Source: Desulfolutivibrio sulfoxidireducens
GTDB taxonomy: Bacteria > Desulfobacterota > Desulfovibrionia > Desulfovibrionales > Desulfovibrionaceae
Assembly (NCBI RefSeq): GCF_013376475.1
Contig: NZ_CP045508.1
Coordinates: forward strand, 1,485,501-1,549,500
Reading direction: 5' to 3'
DNA: 64,000 nt
Shown here piece by piece: positions 29,460-38,892 of this stretch. Below the pieces are notes generated by a model, which saw only the letters and a program-made list of their open reading frames with translations, did not search any database and had not been told where the DNA came from. A program made the translations under genes and the position numbers. Positions within the stretch are counted from its first letter, which is position 1. The number at the start of each line of letters is the position of its first letter.

Positions 29460-29502
29460 CGCCCCCGGCCATGGGATGTCCATGGCCGGGGGCGTTTTTT
29501 TT
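29460..29502 (+). terminator. Terminator (copy 2 of the duplicated hairpin)
   Basis: The same hairpin as at 29067, extended by one C-G pair and followed by eight T residues, which makes it a strong intrinsic terminator for the DUF1640-like gene. Confidence 0.9.
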
Positions 29503-29569
29503 GCGGGCGGACTCGCCGGGAGGCTCCTCAAGCGGGCGGCGTGTCCGAGAATCGTGGACTGATGCCCTG

Positions 29570-31501
29570 TTAGCCGTCACCCGGGGCGGGGGTGCCGGGC
29601 GCGGTGGGCGACCCATCTGAAACGCCGTGTTGGCTGTCGGAAGCCTTGCCGTCACCCGGGGCGGGGGCTCCGGGAGCGGTGCCCGACCCATCTGAAACGC
29701 CTTGTTGGCTGTCGGAAGCCTCGCGGTATGTGTCGCCGGCCTCGACCGTGGTGGCGATGGCGAACGAGCCGTCCGAGGCGGCGATGACGATTTCGGCCTT
29801 CTCCTTGAGGCCGTCGGGACCTTCGATCCTGTAACGGTTCGCGGCCGTGTTTCTGGCCTTGAGCGGGGTGTCGCCGCAACGGGCGACAAGCGGTTCCCGG
29901 TTGAGCACGATCCCGGAAAAGTCGATGTCCAGGACCTTGTCTGCTGCGCTGTCCGTGGAGATCGTTTTTTGAATCGTGATGTCGATGATCTCCAGGGCGT
30001 TGTCCACCACGAAGCTGCTGCCGGTGGGGGGGATGACGACGATCTGCTTCAGGCCGACATTCAGGGGTTGGTCAGGGAGCTTGAACGTAAGGGTGTTCTG
30101 ATTGAGGAAGGTGGTCGGTATCGGCGCCTGCGTGCCTTGCAGCAGGAGCTTGGTATTGTCCGTGAACCCCCGGCCGACGAGCGTGATCTCGTTCTTGAAG
30201 TCCTTTTTTACCCGGCGCGGCAAAAGGTAGTTGACCACGGTCGCGCCGGTCAGTTTGCCGCCGATGTATCCGCCCTGGCTTACGAGAAACAGGCCGTTGA
30301 GGGTGGTCGGGATGTCGGGGAGGCCTGTGTTGAAAAACTCCGGATTGAAGGAATAAAAAACATAGATGCCGACTCCGACAAGGGTGAAGACGAAGAGTTG
30401 CAGTCTGGTGAGGCTGATTTCGTTGTTTTCCGAGAAAAAGTCGCTGAGTTTTTGCTCGGTGGCGGCCAGATCGTTTTTTGGGTGGGTGTTGCCCAGGCCC
30501 TTGGCGGTGATGAGACCGCCGTAGCTTATGCCGAGAAGCCCGAGCAGGCTGGCGTTGAAATCCGGTATGGCCGCCTCCCCGGTAAGGACGCCCTTGCCCA
30601 GGGCCAAAAACACGTAACTCCAGACAACGACAACCGTCCAAAGCAACGCCTGCAATTTGGAGAGGCTGTAGGTATTCGTGTTTTTGTCCGAAAGCATCAT
30701 CTTGCACAATTCGCAAATTGAATGGTTCTTCCCGTAGATGTTTTTCAGTATAAAAAATATAATGATAAGGATAATGGCTATGGATATGAATGAGATCCAG
30801 GCCACCTGAATTTTAGCATCATCACGCACAATATCAACCAAAACCCAGTTTGATTTCAGTGGCTTTTTACCTCCGCTTGGAGTTTCAAGCATGAGAGGGA
30901 CATTTTGTCCGCATAGCCAGATATCATCGTATAATTTCTTGGAGAGTTCGTATACCGGGATAAGAAATTGAGCCTCCTGCTGCATGTCCTTGTCAGGAAT
31001 GCTGACAAAGCTTGCTTTTATTGGGTAATAATTATGCATGAATAGTGTGATTTCGTCAGGATTCATTCCGAAATATTGCCCTTTTATCGTGAGCAATTGG
31101 CCTCCTGTGATTCTCTTTGGGAGTGCCTGTATGATTTTTGGTGTGATTCTTATCTCGGAATATCCGGATGGGCCAATCGTTATAATCTTTTCAAGAAGCA
31201 CCTCCGAGCCGGATTTTACCGTTATGCGGGCATGGTCAACGAGGGAGTCGGGATATATCGCTTCGTAGACTCTTGGTTGGCCGGCGATCGAGGAGAGTTG
31301 GACGAAGAGGCTGCTTTTTGAGTTGTTGGCCAGCACCTCGGTTATCTCCGGTCCGCACGTCCTGTTGTCGTAGATATGGAAGGTCGTTTTGCTGACGGGA
31401 ACGATTTCGATGTTCGGGGAAGGAGATTGAGCGCTGCACGGCGAGGCCGGGATGACGACCGCCACGAGAAGAAACAAGAGAAACCGGATGCCCTGTTTCA
31501 T
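29570..31501 (-). CDS. TIG/IPT-domain membrane protein with duplicated two-span module
   Basis: Protein of 643 residues. It has a signal peptide (1-24), an extracytoplasmic region with an IPT/TIG-like stretch (GQLLTIKGQYFGMNPDEI), and a membrane span near 233-253. Two related modules follow: SLSKLQALLWTVVVVWSYVF...LLGISYGGL (about 277-335) and SLTRLQLFVFTLVGVGIYVF...LFLVSQGGY (about 357-415). A second TIG-like domain (about 425-505) and a C-terminal tail with two copies of an ASDSQ(Q/H)GVSDGS unit end the protein. The N-terminal half is clearly AT-richer than the neighbouring genes. AGGGGG lies eight bases before the ATG. No function can be assigned. Confidence 0.78.
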   Translation of the reverse strand: MKQGIRFLLFLLVAVVIPASPCSAQSPSPNIEIVPVSKTTFHIYDNRTCGPEITEVLANNSKSSLFVQLSSIAGQPRVYEAIYPDSLVDHARITVKSGSEVLLEKIITIGPSGYSEIRITPKIIQALPKRITGGQLLTIKGQYFGMNPDEITLFMHNYYPIKASFVSIPDKDMQQEAQFLIPVYELSKKLYDDIWLCGQNVPLMLETPSGGKKPLKSNWVLVDIVRDDAKIQVAWISFISIAIILIIIFFILKNIYGKNHSICELCKMMLSDKNTNTYSLSKLQALLWTVVVVWSYVFLALGKGVLTGEAAIPDFNASLLGLLGISYGGLITAKGLGNTHPKNDLAATEQKLSDFFSENNEISLTRLQLFVFTLVGVGIYVFYSFNPEFFNTGLPDIPTTLNGLFLVSQGGYIGGKLTGATVVNYLLPRRVKKDFKNEITLVGRGFTDNTKLLLQGTQAPIPTTFLNQNTLTFKLPDQPLNVGLKQIVVIPPTGSSFVVDNALEIIDITIQKTISTDSAADKVLDIDFSGIVLNREPLVARCGDTPLKARNTAANRYRIEGPDGLKEKAEIVIAASDGSFAIATTVEAGDTYREASDSQQGVSDGSGTAPGAPAPGDGKASDSQHGVSDGSPTAPGTPAPGDG

Positions 31502-31578
31502 GATGCCGCCCCCTGGTGGTATATTGACACGTTTACCTTATCGCCGCTTACATATTTCGAGATTTCATGTCCATAAAA

Positions 31579-31606
31579 TTGTTTGATAGATATGTCTCTA
31601 TATAAT
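31579..31606 (+). promoter_or_regulatory. Probable sigma-70 promoter of the LpoA-like gene
   Basis: TTGTTT (31579-31584), a 16-base spacer, then a perfect TATAAT (31601-31606). It lies in an AT-rich patch about 220 bases before the lipoprotein ATG and points toward it. Confidence 0.5.
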
Positions 31607-31826
31607 CGTTGTGCTTCCAACCGCGCCAGGCCTTCCGTGGCCGAGGCCGGCGGAGCCCGCCTGGCGGCAAGCGCCTCGTCCGTCGATTTCATCCTCCCCG
31701 CCGTCCTTGCCTTCACTTCCCCATGCGTATAAGGATCAAGCCTGCCACGCCTTGGGTGAGCGGTTTTTCCCATTTCCCGAAAACGGTCCCGCGCCGCCGC
31801 GCCCGGCCGAAACCCCCGAAACGGCC

Positions 31827-34043
31827 ATGAAACCAACGACATTCGCGTCCGTCCGCGCCGCCGTCATCCTCGCGCTCCTGCTGGCCATGGCGGGATGCGC
31901 CGGCCTTGAAGGGCCAGGGGAATCCGGCCGGCCTCCCAAGCCGCCGACCGCCGCCCAGGACCCCCGCTTCGCCGAGGCCGACGCCGCCTGGCAGGCCGGA
32001 CGCCACGAACAGAGCCGCAACCTCTATTCCCTGCTCATGAACCAGCGCGGCCTGCCAAAGGACCTGAAACTTTTGGCCGTCAAACGCAGCGCCCTAAGCG
32101 CCCTGTTCATGGGGGACTTCAAGGCCGCCCAGCCCGGCCTCGACGCCTGGCGCGCCGCCGATCCGGCCGCCGCCGCAACCTGGGAGTGGAACTACCGCTA
32201 TGCCCAGACCCTCTCGGGCCTCGGCCGGGATGATCAGGCCCGGGAACACCTCGGAAGACTCATCTCCGAGAACCGGGTCCCCTGGCTGGTCCAGGCCGAG
32301 GCGGCCATCGATCTCTCTTTGCGCCACGCCAAGGGCGGCGACGCCGCGGCCGGGGTGCGGCTTCTGGCCGAGGTCCATCGACGCGGCACGGACCCCGCCG
32401 CCGTGGCCAAAATGGAGGAATACCTGGCCAAGAACCTGGGAAGCCTGCCCGACCCGGCCCTGGCCAAGTGCGACGCCCTGGTCTCCGAGGCCAACCTCGA
32501 CAGCTTTCCCTACAACCTCGTGGCCCTGGAGCGCGCCCGCCGCGCCGCCCTGACCGCCGCCGACAAACGGCCCTGGCTGCGCGAGCTGGCCGATCGCCTG
32601 GGCCGGGCCGGCGAACTGGCCGACAGAACCCTGCCCCAGCGCATCCTCAATAAGGGGCTGGAAGGCCTGGCCGCCTCGTCCCTGGTTCCGGTGGCCCAGA
32701 TCCAGGCCCCGCCGGCCGGCCAGACCGTGGCCGTGCTGTTGCCGCTTGGCGGCCAGTTCCGGGAGTTCGGCGGCAAGGTGGTCAAGGGCATCCAGGCCGG
32801 GCAGGCCGAACTGAGCCAGGCCGGAACCCCGGTGGAGGTGACGGTCATCGACGTCACCCAGCCCGACTGGTTGACCAGGCTGCAAAACCTCCCGCCCGAC
32901 GTCACCCTGGTCGGCGGCCCCATGCACCGTATCTCGCTCCAGGAACTGCACAGTTCCGGGCTCGTTCCCGGTGGCCGGGTCTATTTGATGTTCATGCCCA
33001 CCCTGGGCGAGGCCCTGCACGAAGGGGCTGACGCCTGGCGCTTTTTCAGCAGCCCCAAGGACGAGATCGACGCCCTCCTGAACCTGTCTTTGGGGAGCTT
33101 CGGCATCCGCCATTACGGACTCTTGCGTCCCGAGGACCGCTACGGCCAGGCCATGGGCGAACTTTTCGCCCTGGAGACCGCCCGGCTGGGCGGCCAGGTC
33201 ACGGCCACGGGCATCTACAGCCCGGCCGACGCCACGGGCTGGGACGTGGCCGTGCAGCAGATGCTGCAGCAGGCCGAGGCCTCCGGCGGCTTTGGGGCGG
33301 TGTTCATCCCCGACGACTGGAACCGCTCGGACGGCGTTTTGCCCTATTTCTTCCACAACAAGGTCGAGGACCTGCTGATCATGGGGCCGCAACTGTGGAC
33401 CGAGGCCCTGACCCGGGCCGCCGCCACAAAAACCAGCATCAACATCCAAAACTATCGTCTGGCCGTGTGCCCCGGCGCGTGGTGGTCGGACAACACCGCT
33501 CCGGCGGCCCAGGAACTGGTGCGCCGCATGCGGACCGAGGGGCAGGAGTCGCCGGATTTCTGGGTGGCCCTGGGGTATGATTTCATCCGCATGGCCGCCA
33601 AGCTCGGCCCCATCCCGCCGAACCCGGCCCCGGGAGACGTCTCCACCCGGCTTGCCCAGGCCGCCGCGTCCATGCAGTGGAGCATGGCCCCCTTAAGCTA
33701 CGACCCCTCCGGGCAGGTGCACCAGTCCATGTTCCTTTTCCGGCCGTCCGTGGCCGGTCCCGTGCCCCTGGACCCCGAGGGCTTTCGCGAACGCCTGAAC
33801 ACCATCCGCAGTCGGGCCGGTTCCGCGAGCGCGCCGGAGACCGAAAGTTCCTATCTGGCCCCGCGTGAGGAACAGTCCGGCATGGAAACAGCGCCCCCCG
33901 GGGATGGTTTGTCCGCACCTGTGGATCCGTCGGTGTCGACAACGCCCCGGCCGCCGGCCGCCGGAGTCCCTCCGACGTATCCCGCCGCGCCGGTCTATCC
34001 CGCCGGTCAGCCCGTCCCGGCCCACCAACCGGCGACCAATTAA
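31827..34043 (+). CDS. LpoA/LppC-like lipoprotein with periplasmic-binding fold
   Basis: Protein of 738 residues with a lipoprotein signal (lipobox AMAG-C24). The first part (about 45-290) is helical and repeat-like (TPR-type). From about 300 ([27 protein letters not shown]) it reads as a type 1 periplasmic binding fold like LpoA/LppC and leucine-binding proteins. In Gammaproteobacteria LpoA activates penicillin-binding protein 1A from the outer membrane; here that role is inferred from domain order only. The last 80 residues are Pro/Ala-rich. Twenty bases separate it from gatC. Confidence 0.8.
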   Translation: MKPTTFASVRAAVILALLLAMAGCAGLEGPGESGRPPKPPTAAQDPRFAEADAAWQAGRHEQSRNLYSLLMNQRGLPKDLKLLAVKRSALSALFMGDFKAAQPGLDAWRAADPAAAATWEWNYRYAQTLSGLGRDDQAREHLGRLISENRVPWLVQAEAAIDLSLRHAKGGDAAAGVRLLAEVHRRGTDPAAVAKMEEYLAKNLGSLPDPALAKCDALVSEANLDSFPYNLVALERARRAALTAADKRPWLRELADRLGRAGELADRTLPQRILNKGLEGLAASSLVPVAQIQAPPAGQTVAVLLPLGGQFREFGGKVVKGIQAGQAELSQAGTPVEVTVIDVTQPDWLTRLQNLPPDVTLVGGPMHRISLQELHSSGLVPGGRVYLMFMPTLGEALHEGADAWRFFSSPKDEIDALLNLSLGSFGIRHYGLLRPEDRYGQAMGELFALETARLGGQVTATGIYSPADATGWDVAVQQMLQQAEASGGFGAVFIPDDWNRSDGVLPYFFHNKVEDLLIMGPQLWTEALTRAAATKTSINIQNYRLAVCPGAWWSDNTAPAAQELVRRMRTEGQESPDFWVALGYDFIRMAAKLGPIPPNPAPGDVSTRLAQAAASMQWSMAPLSYDPSGQVHQSMFLFRPSVAGPVPLDPEGFRERLNTIRSRAGSASAPETESSYLAPREEQSGMETAPPGDGLSAPVDPSVSTTPRPPAAGVPPTYPAAPVYPAGQPVPAHQPATN

Positions 34044-34063
34044 TCCCACGGAGTGACGTCACA

Positions 34064-34348
34064 ATGGACATATCCCCCGAACTGGCGGCCAAAGTCGCCA
34101 CCCTGGCCCGGCTGCGCCTGGATGCGGACAAGCTTGAAGGCTTCGCCGGACAGATGCGCGACATCGTCAATTACATGGAAACCCTTTCCGAGGTGGACAC
34201 CACGGGCGTGGAGCCGCTCTACGGCCCGGTGGCCCACGTCTCGCCCACACGACCCGACGAGGTCAAAAGGACCTGCGGCCGCGACGAGGTGCTCCAAAAC
34301 GCCCCGGAAACCGACGGCCGGTTTTTCATCGTGCCCAGGATCGTCTAG
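34064..34348 (+). CDS. gatC: Aspartyl/glutamyl-tRNA amidotransferase subunit C
   Basis: Small GatC of 94 residues. [21 protein letters not shown] and the linker with [19 protein letters not shown] are standard. It wraps GatA and GatB in the complex that converts misacylated Glu-tRNA(Gln) or Asp-tRNA(Asn) to the amide forms. gatA follows after 136 bases containing two hairpins. Confidence 0.93.
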   Translation: MDISPELAAKVATLARLRLDADKLEGFAGQMRDIVNYMETLSEVDTTGVEPLYGPVAHVSPTRPDEVKRTCGRDEVLQNAPETDGRFFIVPRIV

Positions 34349-34438
34349 CCCCGGGTTCTTGAACTCCGGGGAATGAAAAGGCGATATCCTGGAATCGTTA
34401 TGGGGTTCCAAAGGGCGGCCGCCCTTTGGCCGCCGGAG
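34349..34438. repeat. Two hairpins between gatC and gatA, one of a dispersed family
   Basis: A stem CCCCGG/CCGGGG directly follows the gatC stop (34349-34371). A perfect 22-bp palindrome (34408-34429, CCAAAGGGCGG plus its complement) is preceded by GGGGTT and followed by CCGCCGGAGGC. The second matches, in the opposite orientation, the core of the tandem array after pgi (56110-56390). Confidence 0.65.
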
Positions 34439-34484
34439 GCTTCCGCCCTGACCATTGTTGCAAAACCCTCGAAGGATTTTTCGC

Positions 34485-35963
34485 ATGACCCGTGATCTGT
34501 GCTCCCTTTCCCTTACCGCCGTGCGCGACCTGCTGGCCTCCGGAGAAATCACGGCGGTTTCCGCCGTCACGGCCTGCCTGGCCCGTATCGAGGCCACGCA
34601 GCCGGCCATACGGGCCGTTTTGCACCTGGCCGCCGAACCCGCCCTGGCCGAGGCGGCGCGCCTGGACGCGGCCGGGCCGGACCCGGAAAAACGCCTGTGG
34701 GGCGTGCCGGTTCTGGTCAAGGACGCCATCTGCACCAAGGGCCTGCCCACCACCTGCGGCTCCAAAATCCTGGAAAATTTCGTGCCCTTTTACGACGCCA
34801 CGGCCGTGGCCGGCCTGACGGCCGCCGGGGCCGTGATCCTGGGCAAGACCAACATGGACGAGTTCGCCATGGGCTCGTCCACGGAAAATTCCGCCTACCA
34901 GACCACGGCCAATCCCTGGGACACCACCAAGGTCCCGGGCGGGTCGAGCGGCGGTTCGGCCGCCGCCGTCAGCGCCGGCCAGTGCTTCGGGGCCCTGGGC
35001 ACCGATACCGGCGGTTCCATCCGCCAGCCGGCCTCTTTTTGCGGCATCGTGGGCTTAAAACCCACCTATGGCCGGGTGTCCCGCTACGGGCTGGTGGCCT
35101 ACGGTTCGAGCCTGGACCAGATCGGTCCCATGACCCGCACTGTGGAAGATTGCGCGGCCATGCTCACGGCCATCTCCGGCCATGACCCCAGGGATTCCAC
35201 CAGTGCCCCCCGCGAGACGCCGGACTACGAGGCGGCGCTGGCCGCCTTTGCCCGGGACGGGAGGCTTAAGGGCCTGCGCCTGGGGCTGCCCGAGGAATAT
35301 TGGGGCCAGGGCGTGGACGAGGAGGTCAGAAATTGCTGCCGGGCGGCCGTGGACGCGGCCGGGGACCTTGGGGCCGAGGTGGTTCCCGTGTCCCTGCCGC
35401 ATACCCCCTATGCCGTGGCCACCTACTATATCGTGGCCATGGCCGAGGCCAGCTCCAACCTGGCCCGCTTCGACGGGGTGCGCTACGGTTACCGCGACCC
35501 ATCGGCCACGGACCTGGTCGGGCTCTACGAGCTGTCCCGGGCCAAAGGCTTCGGTCCCGAGGTGCAACGGCGCATCGTCATCGGCACCTACGTGCTCTCG
35601 GCCGGATACTACGACGCCTATTACCGCAAGGCGGCCCAGGTCAGACGCCTCATTCGCCAGGATTTCCTTTCGGCCTTCGAGTCCTGCGACGTGATCTGCG
35701 GCCCGACCTCGCCGTTTCCGGCCTTCGGCATCGGGGAGAAGACCGGGGAACCGCTGCGGATGTACTTAAGCGACATCTTTACCATTTCCCTCAACCTGGC
35801 CGGGCTGCCGGGCATGTCCATCCCCGTCGGGCTTGGCGAAAAAAGCGGGCTTCCCGTGGGCCTGCAGCTTTTCGGGCCGGCCTTTGGCGAGGAGCGCCTT
35901 TTGACCACGGCCAAGGCCGTGATGGACGCGGTCAGGCCGCCCATGGCGCCCGGGGGGATTTGA
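34485..35963 (+). CDS. gatA: Aspartyl/glutamyl-tRNA amidotransferase subunit A
   Basis: Amidase-signature enzyme of 492 residues that releases ammonia from glutamine or asparagine for tRNA transamidation. The Ser-cisSer-Lys triad is K79 (PVLVKDAI), S154 ([10 protein letters not shown]) and S178 ([13 protein letters not shown]). AAGGA lies about eight bases before the ATG; an in-frame ATG 10 codons earlier has no such signal. gatB is not in the window after gatA, so the third subunit must be encoded elsewhere. Confidence 0.97.
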   Translation: MTRDLCSLSLTAVRDLLASGEITAVSAVTACLARIEATQPAIRAVLHLAAEPALAEAARLDAAGPDPEKRLWGVPVLVKDAICTKGLPTTCGSKILENFVPFYDATAVAGLTAAGAVILGKTNMDEFAMGSSTENSAYQTTANPWDTTKVPGGSSGGSAAAVSAGQCFGALGTDTGGSIRQPASFCGIVGLKPTYGRVSRYGLVAYGSSLDQIGPMTRTVEDCAAMLTAISGHDPRDSTSAPRETPDYEAALAAFARDGRLKGLRLGLPEEYWGQGVDEEVRNCCRAAVDAAGDLGAEVVPVSLPHTPYAVATYYIVAMAEASSNLARFDGVRYGYRDPSATDLVGLYELSRAKGFGPEVQRRIVIGTYVLSAGYYDAYYRKAAQVRRLIRQDFLSAFESCDVICGPTSPFPAFGIGEKTGEPLRMYLSDIFTISLNLAGLPGMSIPVGLGEKSGLPVGLQLFGPAFGEERLLTTAKAVMDAVRPPMAPGGI

Positions 35964-35980
35964 TTTTTTTTCCGCCAGGA

Positions 35981-35997
35981 CCCATAGTGACTATGGG
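35981..35997. promoter_or_regulatory. Possible operator of the DUF433/DUF5615 pair
   Basis: CCCATAG-TGA-CTATGGG is a perfect 7-bp inverted repeat 24 bases before the antitoxin start, where an autoregulatory antitoxin would bind. Alternatively it is a weak gatA terminator, though the T run lies before rather than after it. Confidence 0.35.
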
Positions 35998-36020
35998 GCG
36001 GCGTGGCCCGGGAGAGGAAC

Positions 36021-36251
36021 ATGGACTGGCATGACCACATCACACTTGATCCTGAAATCGTGAGCGGCAAGCCGCTTGTCAAAGGAACCCGGCTCTCTGT
36101 GGAGTTCGTGGTGGACCTCTTGGCCAAGGGCTGGACCGTGCAGGACATCGCGGAAAATTATCCCGGCCTCGGCCGTCAGGAGATTTTGGCCTGCCTGGAA
36201 TACGCCTCGGAGACGTTGCGCGCGCAGCGGGTCTATCCCCTGGCGGTGTAG
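36021..36251 (+). CDS. DUF433 antitoxin
   Basis: 76 residues beginning MDWHDHITLDPEIVSGKPLVKGTRLSVEFVV..., the classic DUF433 pattern (ITxDPxIxxGxPxIxGTRI) followed by a small helix-turn-helix (WTVQDIAENYPGLGRQEILACL). DUF433 proteins pair with a PIN-like toxin, which here follows after 12 bases. GAGAGGAAC is the ribosome-binding site; a GTG at 36003 is a less likely start. Confidence 0.88.
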   Translation: MDWHDHITLDPEIVSGKPLVKGTRLSVEFVVDLLAKGWTVQDIAENYPGLGRQEILACLEYASETLRAQRVYPLAV

Positions 36252-36263
36252 GGAGCCGGTGCG

Positions 36264-36617
36264 GTGCGTATCCTCGCTGACGAGAATATTCCTCTGCGCG
36301 TGGTCGCGGCCTTGCGGGATCGCGGAAACGATGTGCTGTGGGTTCGCGAGCACAGTCCCGGGGCCACGGATCGGGCCGTCCTCGAAACCGCCAAGGTCCA
36401 GGAACGCATTCTTTTGACCTTTGACAAGGATTTCGGGGAACTGGCCTTTCGGGCCAACCTGCCCCACACGGCGGGGATCGTCCTGCTGCGTTTAAGCGCC
36501 GCCACGCCGGAGCTTTTGTGTCGCAGGGTTGTCGGGGCCCTGGAGCGCCTTGACGATTGGGCGGGACTTTTCGCCGTGGTGGACGAGACGCGCATCCGCA
36601 CGCACGGATTGCCTTAG
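36264..36617 (+). CDS. DUF5615 PIN-like toxin
   Basis: 117 residues. MRILADENIPLRVVAALRDRG opens with the acidic pair D6-E7, and LLTFDKDFGELAFR supplies the later acidic residues of a PIN-like (Mut7-C/DUF5615) nuclease fold. With the preceding DUF433 gene it forms a type II toxin-antitoxin-like pair; the toxin would be an RNase. Starts at a GTG. All expected acidic positions are present, so it appears intact. Confidence 0.85.
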   Translation: MRILADENIPLRVVAALRDRGNDVLWVREHSPGATDRAVLETAKVQERILLTFDKDFGELAFRANLPHTAGIVLLRLSAATPELLCRRVVGALERLDDWAGLFAVVDETRIRTHGLP

Positions 36618-36749
36618 TGGCGCGTTCCGTAAAAACGATCATTCCAGCGAGTTGTACACGCGCTTTGCCATGAATTTCGAGGACGCGATATTGCCCCTCG
36701 GCCTCGACGGCGTGGTGAGCGGTCCGTGTCTTGTCGGGAGACCCCCTCC

Positions 36750-37832
36750 ATGACCATCGCCGTGGCCGTAAGCGGCGGCATTGACAGCCTTATGGCCCTG
36801 GTCCTTGTGCGCGAGGCCGGACATGAGGTCGTGGCCGCCCACGCCCGCTTTTTGCCCGCGACGCCCTCCGGCGCATCCGCCGGCCCATTGCCCGAGGCGG
36901 ACGCCTCGGATCGCGCGGCCCGGGGACTGGCCGAGCTGTGCCATCGTCTGGACATTCCCTTCCATGACCTGGATATGCGCCGGGAATTCGAGGCCGCTGT
37001 CATCGAACCCTTTGTCGTGGCGTATGCCTCGGGGCTGACCCCCAATCCCTGCTCCCTGTGCAACCCGCGCCTGAAATTCGGAGCCCTGGCCGAGCGCCTG
37101 CGCAAGCTTGGCGCGTCGCGCCTGGCCACGGGCCATTACGCCCGCCTGGAAGCGTCCGCCGAGGGCGATCCGCGTCTTTTCCCGGCCGCCGACAGAAGCC
37201 GCGACCAGAGCTATTTCCTGGCCCTGGTGCCGCCGAAGGACCTGGCTTCGGCGGTCTTTCCGCTGGCCTTACGGGAAAAGGCCGATCTGGCCGGGGAACT
37301 GGCCCGGCGGGGGCTTGTCCCGCCGCTTCCCCGGGAGAGCCGGGAGGTGTGCTTCATCCCGGGCGACGACTACCGGACCTTTCTGCTTGCAAGGGGCATC
37401 CCCCTGTCCGGGCCGGGACCCATCTGTCTGCCCGACGGCCGGGTGGTGGGCGAACACCGGGGGCTGTGGCGGCATACCGTGGGCCAGCGCAAGGGCCTGG
37501 GCGTGGCCTGGAGCGAACCCCTGTACGTGGTGGCCAGGGACCATGTCCGAAATGCCCTGGTGGTCGGTCCCGGGGCGGCCCTGGACGTCGCGACGTGCCG
37601 GGCCGGGGACGTCAATTTTTTGGCCGATCCGGGAGGCTGGCCGGAAACCGTCCTGGCCCAGACCTGCTCCCGCCAAAGGCCGCGTCCGGCCAGGGTCGAG
37701 GCGCTGCGCGGCCCTGGCGGCGACGAACTGGTCGTGACCTTCGCCTCCCCCATGCCGCGTCCGGCCCCGGGCCAGACCCTGGTCCTGCGTGACGCCGCGG
37801 GCATGGTCCTGGCCGGCGCGGTCATCGCCTGA
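36750..37832 (+). CDS. mnmA: tRNA-specific 2-thiouridylase
   Basis: Enzyme of 360 residues that thiolates U34 of Lys, Glu and Gln tRNAs. The ATP PP-loop is S8-GGIDS, the catalytic cysteine pair is C101 (TPNPCSLCN) and C201 (REVCFIPGDDY). ATGHYAR and HRGLWRHTVGQRKGLG are the other family blocks. The first motif has Ile in place of the usual Val/Met in SGGxDS, which is tolerated. It follows the toxin-antitoxin pair after 132 bases. Confidence 0.94.
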   Translation: MTIAVAVSGGIDSLMALVLVREAGHEVVAAHARFLPATPSGASAGPLPEADASDRAARGLAELCHRLDIPFHDLDMRREFEAAVIEPFVVAYASGLTPNPCSLCNPRLKFGALAERLRKLGASRLATGHYARLEASAEGDPRLFPAADRSRDQSYFLALVPPKDLASAVFPLALREKADLAGELARRGLVPPLPRESREVCFIPGDDYRTFLLARGIPLSGPGPICLPDGRVVGEHRGLWRHTVGQRKGLGVAWSEPLYVVARDHVRNALVVGPGAALDVATCRAGDVNFLADPGGWPETVLAQTCSRQRPRPARVEALRGPGGDELVVTFASPMPRPAPGQTLVLRDAAGMVLAGAVIA

Positions 37833-37953
37833 TCCGCCCGCTTTCCCGGGTATGCCCCGTCCTTCCCGGTCTCCCGGTGTTTTTTTCCTCCCGGCATGGT
37901 TCGTGAAAAGCGTGTTTCCGTTTGGGGGAAACGTCACGACAGGGAGGATCGCG

Positions 37954-38154
37954 ATGAAAAAGATATGCTCGTTGTGCGGTCAGGCCGTGCCGGAGATGGA
38001 CTTCTACGTCCGTTTTCAGGGGGGGATCGCGTGCGGGTCCTGCATTGTGGAACGGGGAGTCCGGGTCGCCGGCACCCATGCCGGTCCGGATTCCAGGGAG
38101 GATGTCATCGTGCGGCCGCCGGGTTTCGGGCGTTTGGCGAATCTGGCGGGGTAG
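37954..38154 (+). CDS. Small zinc-ribbon-like protein
   Basis: 66 residues with two CxxC pairs (C5-x2-C8 and C27-x2-C30), spaced like a small zinc ribbon. The rest is unremarkable. GGGAGG lies six bases before the ATG. I cannot assign a function or family; similar short proteins may be regulators or metal-binding adaptors. Confidence 0.65.
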   Translation: MKKICSLCGQAVPEMDFYVRFQGGIACGSCIVERGVRVAGTHAGPDSREDVIVRPPGFGRLANLAG

Positions 38155-38272
38155 GCTCCGGGTGGCCCTTCCGGGCGTGAAGGGTGGGATGATCGTATTG
38201 CTTTTCTTCCGGATTTTTGGGATGATACAATAAACGTCGGACTTTTGGGCCACCTTTTTCCAGGAAACTCCC

Positions 38273-38710
38273 ATGCAACTGACCACGAGAAGTCGCTACG
38301 GGCTGCGCATGCTTTTGGACATCGCCTTAAACAGCGCAAACGGTCCCGTGCGCATCCAGGACATCGCCACCCGGCGCAAGATTTCCGTCAAATACCTGGA
38401 GCAACTCATCCGGGAACTCAAAAAAGGCGGCATGATTCACAGCAAGCGCGGTCCCAGGGGCGGGCATGTGCTGGCCAAACCCTCGACCGAGATTAAGATC
38501 GGCGATGTGGTGCGTATCCTGGAGGGCCATCCGGCCCTGACCGAATGCGTCAACGACGAAAGCGTCTGTCCCATCTCCTCGGACTGCGTGGCCCGGCGCA
38601 TCTGGGAACGGGCCACCCAGTCCGTGTTCCGGGAACTCGATTCCATCACCCTGGCGGACATGCTGGCCCAGGTCGGGCAGGCCACGGGCCCCGCGTTCCC
38701 CTGCTGTTGA
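38273..38710 (+). CDS. Rrf2-family transcriptional regulator, probable Fe-S sensor
   Basis: 145 residues with an N-terminal winged helix (MQLTTRSRYGLRMLLDIAL, KISVKYLEQLIRELKKGGMI, KRGPRGGHVLAK) and three cysteines C92-x6-C99-x5-C105 placed like the cluster ligands of IscR/NsrR. A C-terminal CC pair is extra. It probably senses cluster status, nitric oxide or oxidants. A -10-like TACAAT sits at 38226 upstream. The target genes are not evident; the Fe-S genes of the window are 27 kb away. Confidence 0.88.
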   Translation: MQLTTRSRYGLRMLLDIALNSANGPVRIQDIATRRKISVKYLEQLIRELKKGGMIHSKRGPRGGHVLAKPSTEIKIGDVVRILEGHPALTECVNDESVCPISSDCVARRIWERATQSVFRELDSITLADMLAQVGQATGPAFPCC

Positions 38711-38794
38711 CGGGCGTCCGCCCTGTGGAGGCGTGGTCTCTGGCGCGGCGGATGCCCCGGCGTGAGAACGGGATTGCCGGAAGCGTCGGGCCGT

Positions 38795-38885
38795 GGCCTC
38801 CTCGCGCCCGGGCTCGAAAGTAACGCCGGCATCAGCCAGGAACGTTTCCGCCGGTAGGCCCGGCCTCCTCGCGCCCGGGCTCGAA
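38795..38885. repeat. 24-bp direct repeat in the rrf2 to DUF523 gap
   Basis: GGCCTCCTCGCGCCCGGGCT plus CGAA occurs at 38795-38818 and again at 38862-38885, 67 bases apart, with weaker similarity continuing to the right. It lies at the 3' end of the minus-strand DUF523 gene. Confidence 0.75.
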
Positions 38886-38892
38886 CGCGACG

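Noticed and set aside
31498-31692. Short minus-strand frame overlapping the TIG-protein start by ATGA
   Set aside because: It lies over the likely promoter of the lipoprotein gene, has a start with no proper spacing from a ribosome-binding site, and no recognisable composition.
36618-36749. Possible gene between the toxin and mnmA
   Set aside because: Only short frames without ribosome-binding sites; probably the mnmA leader.
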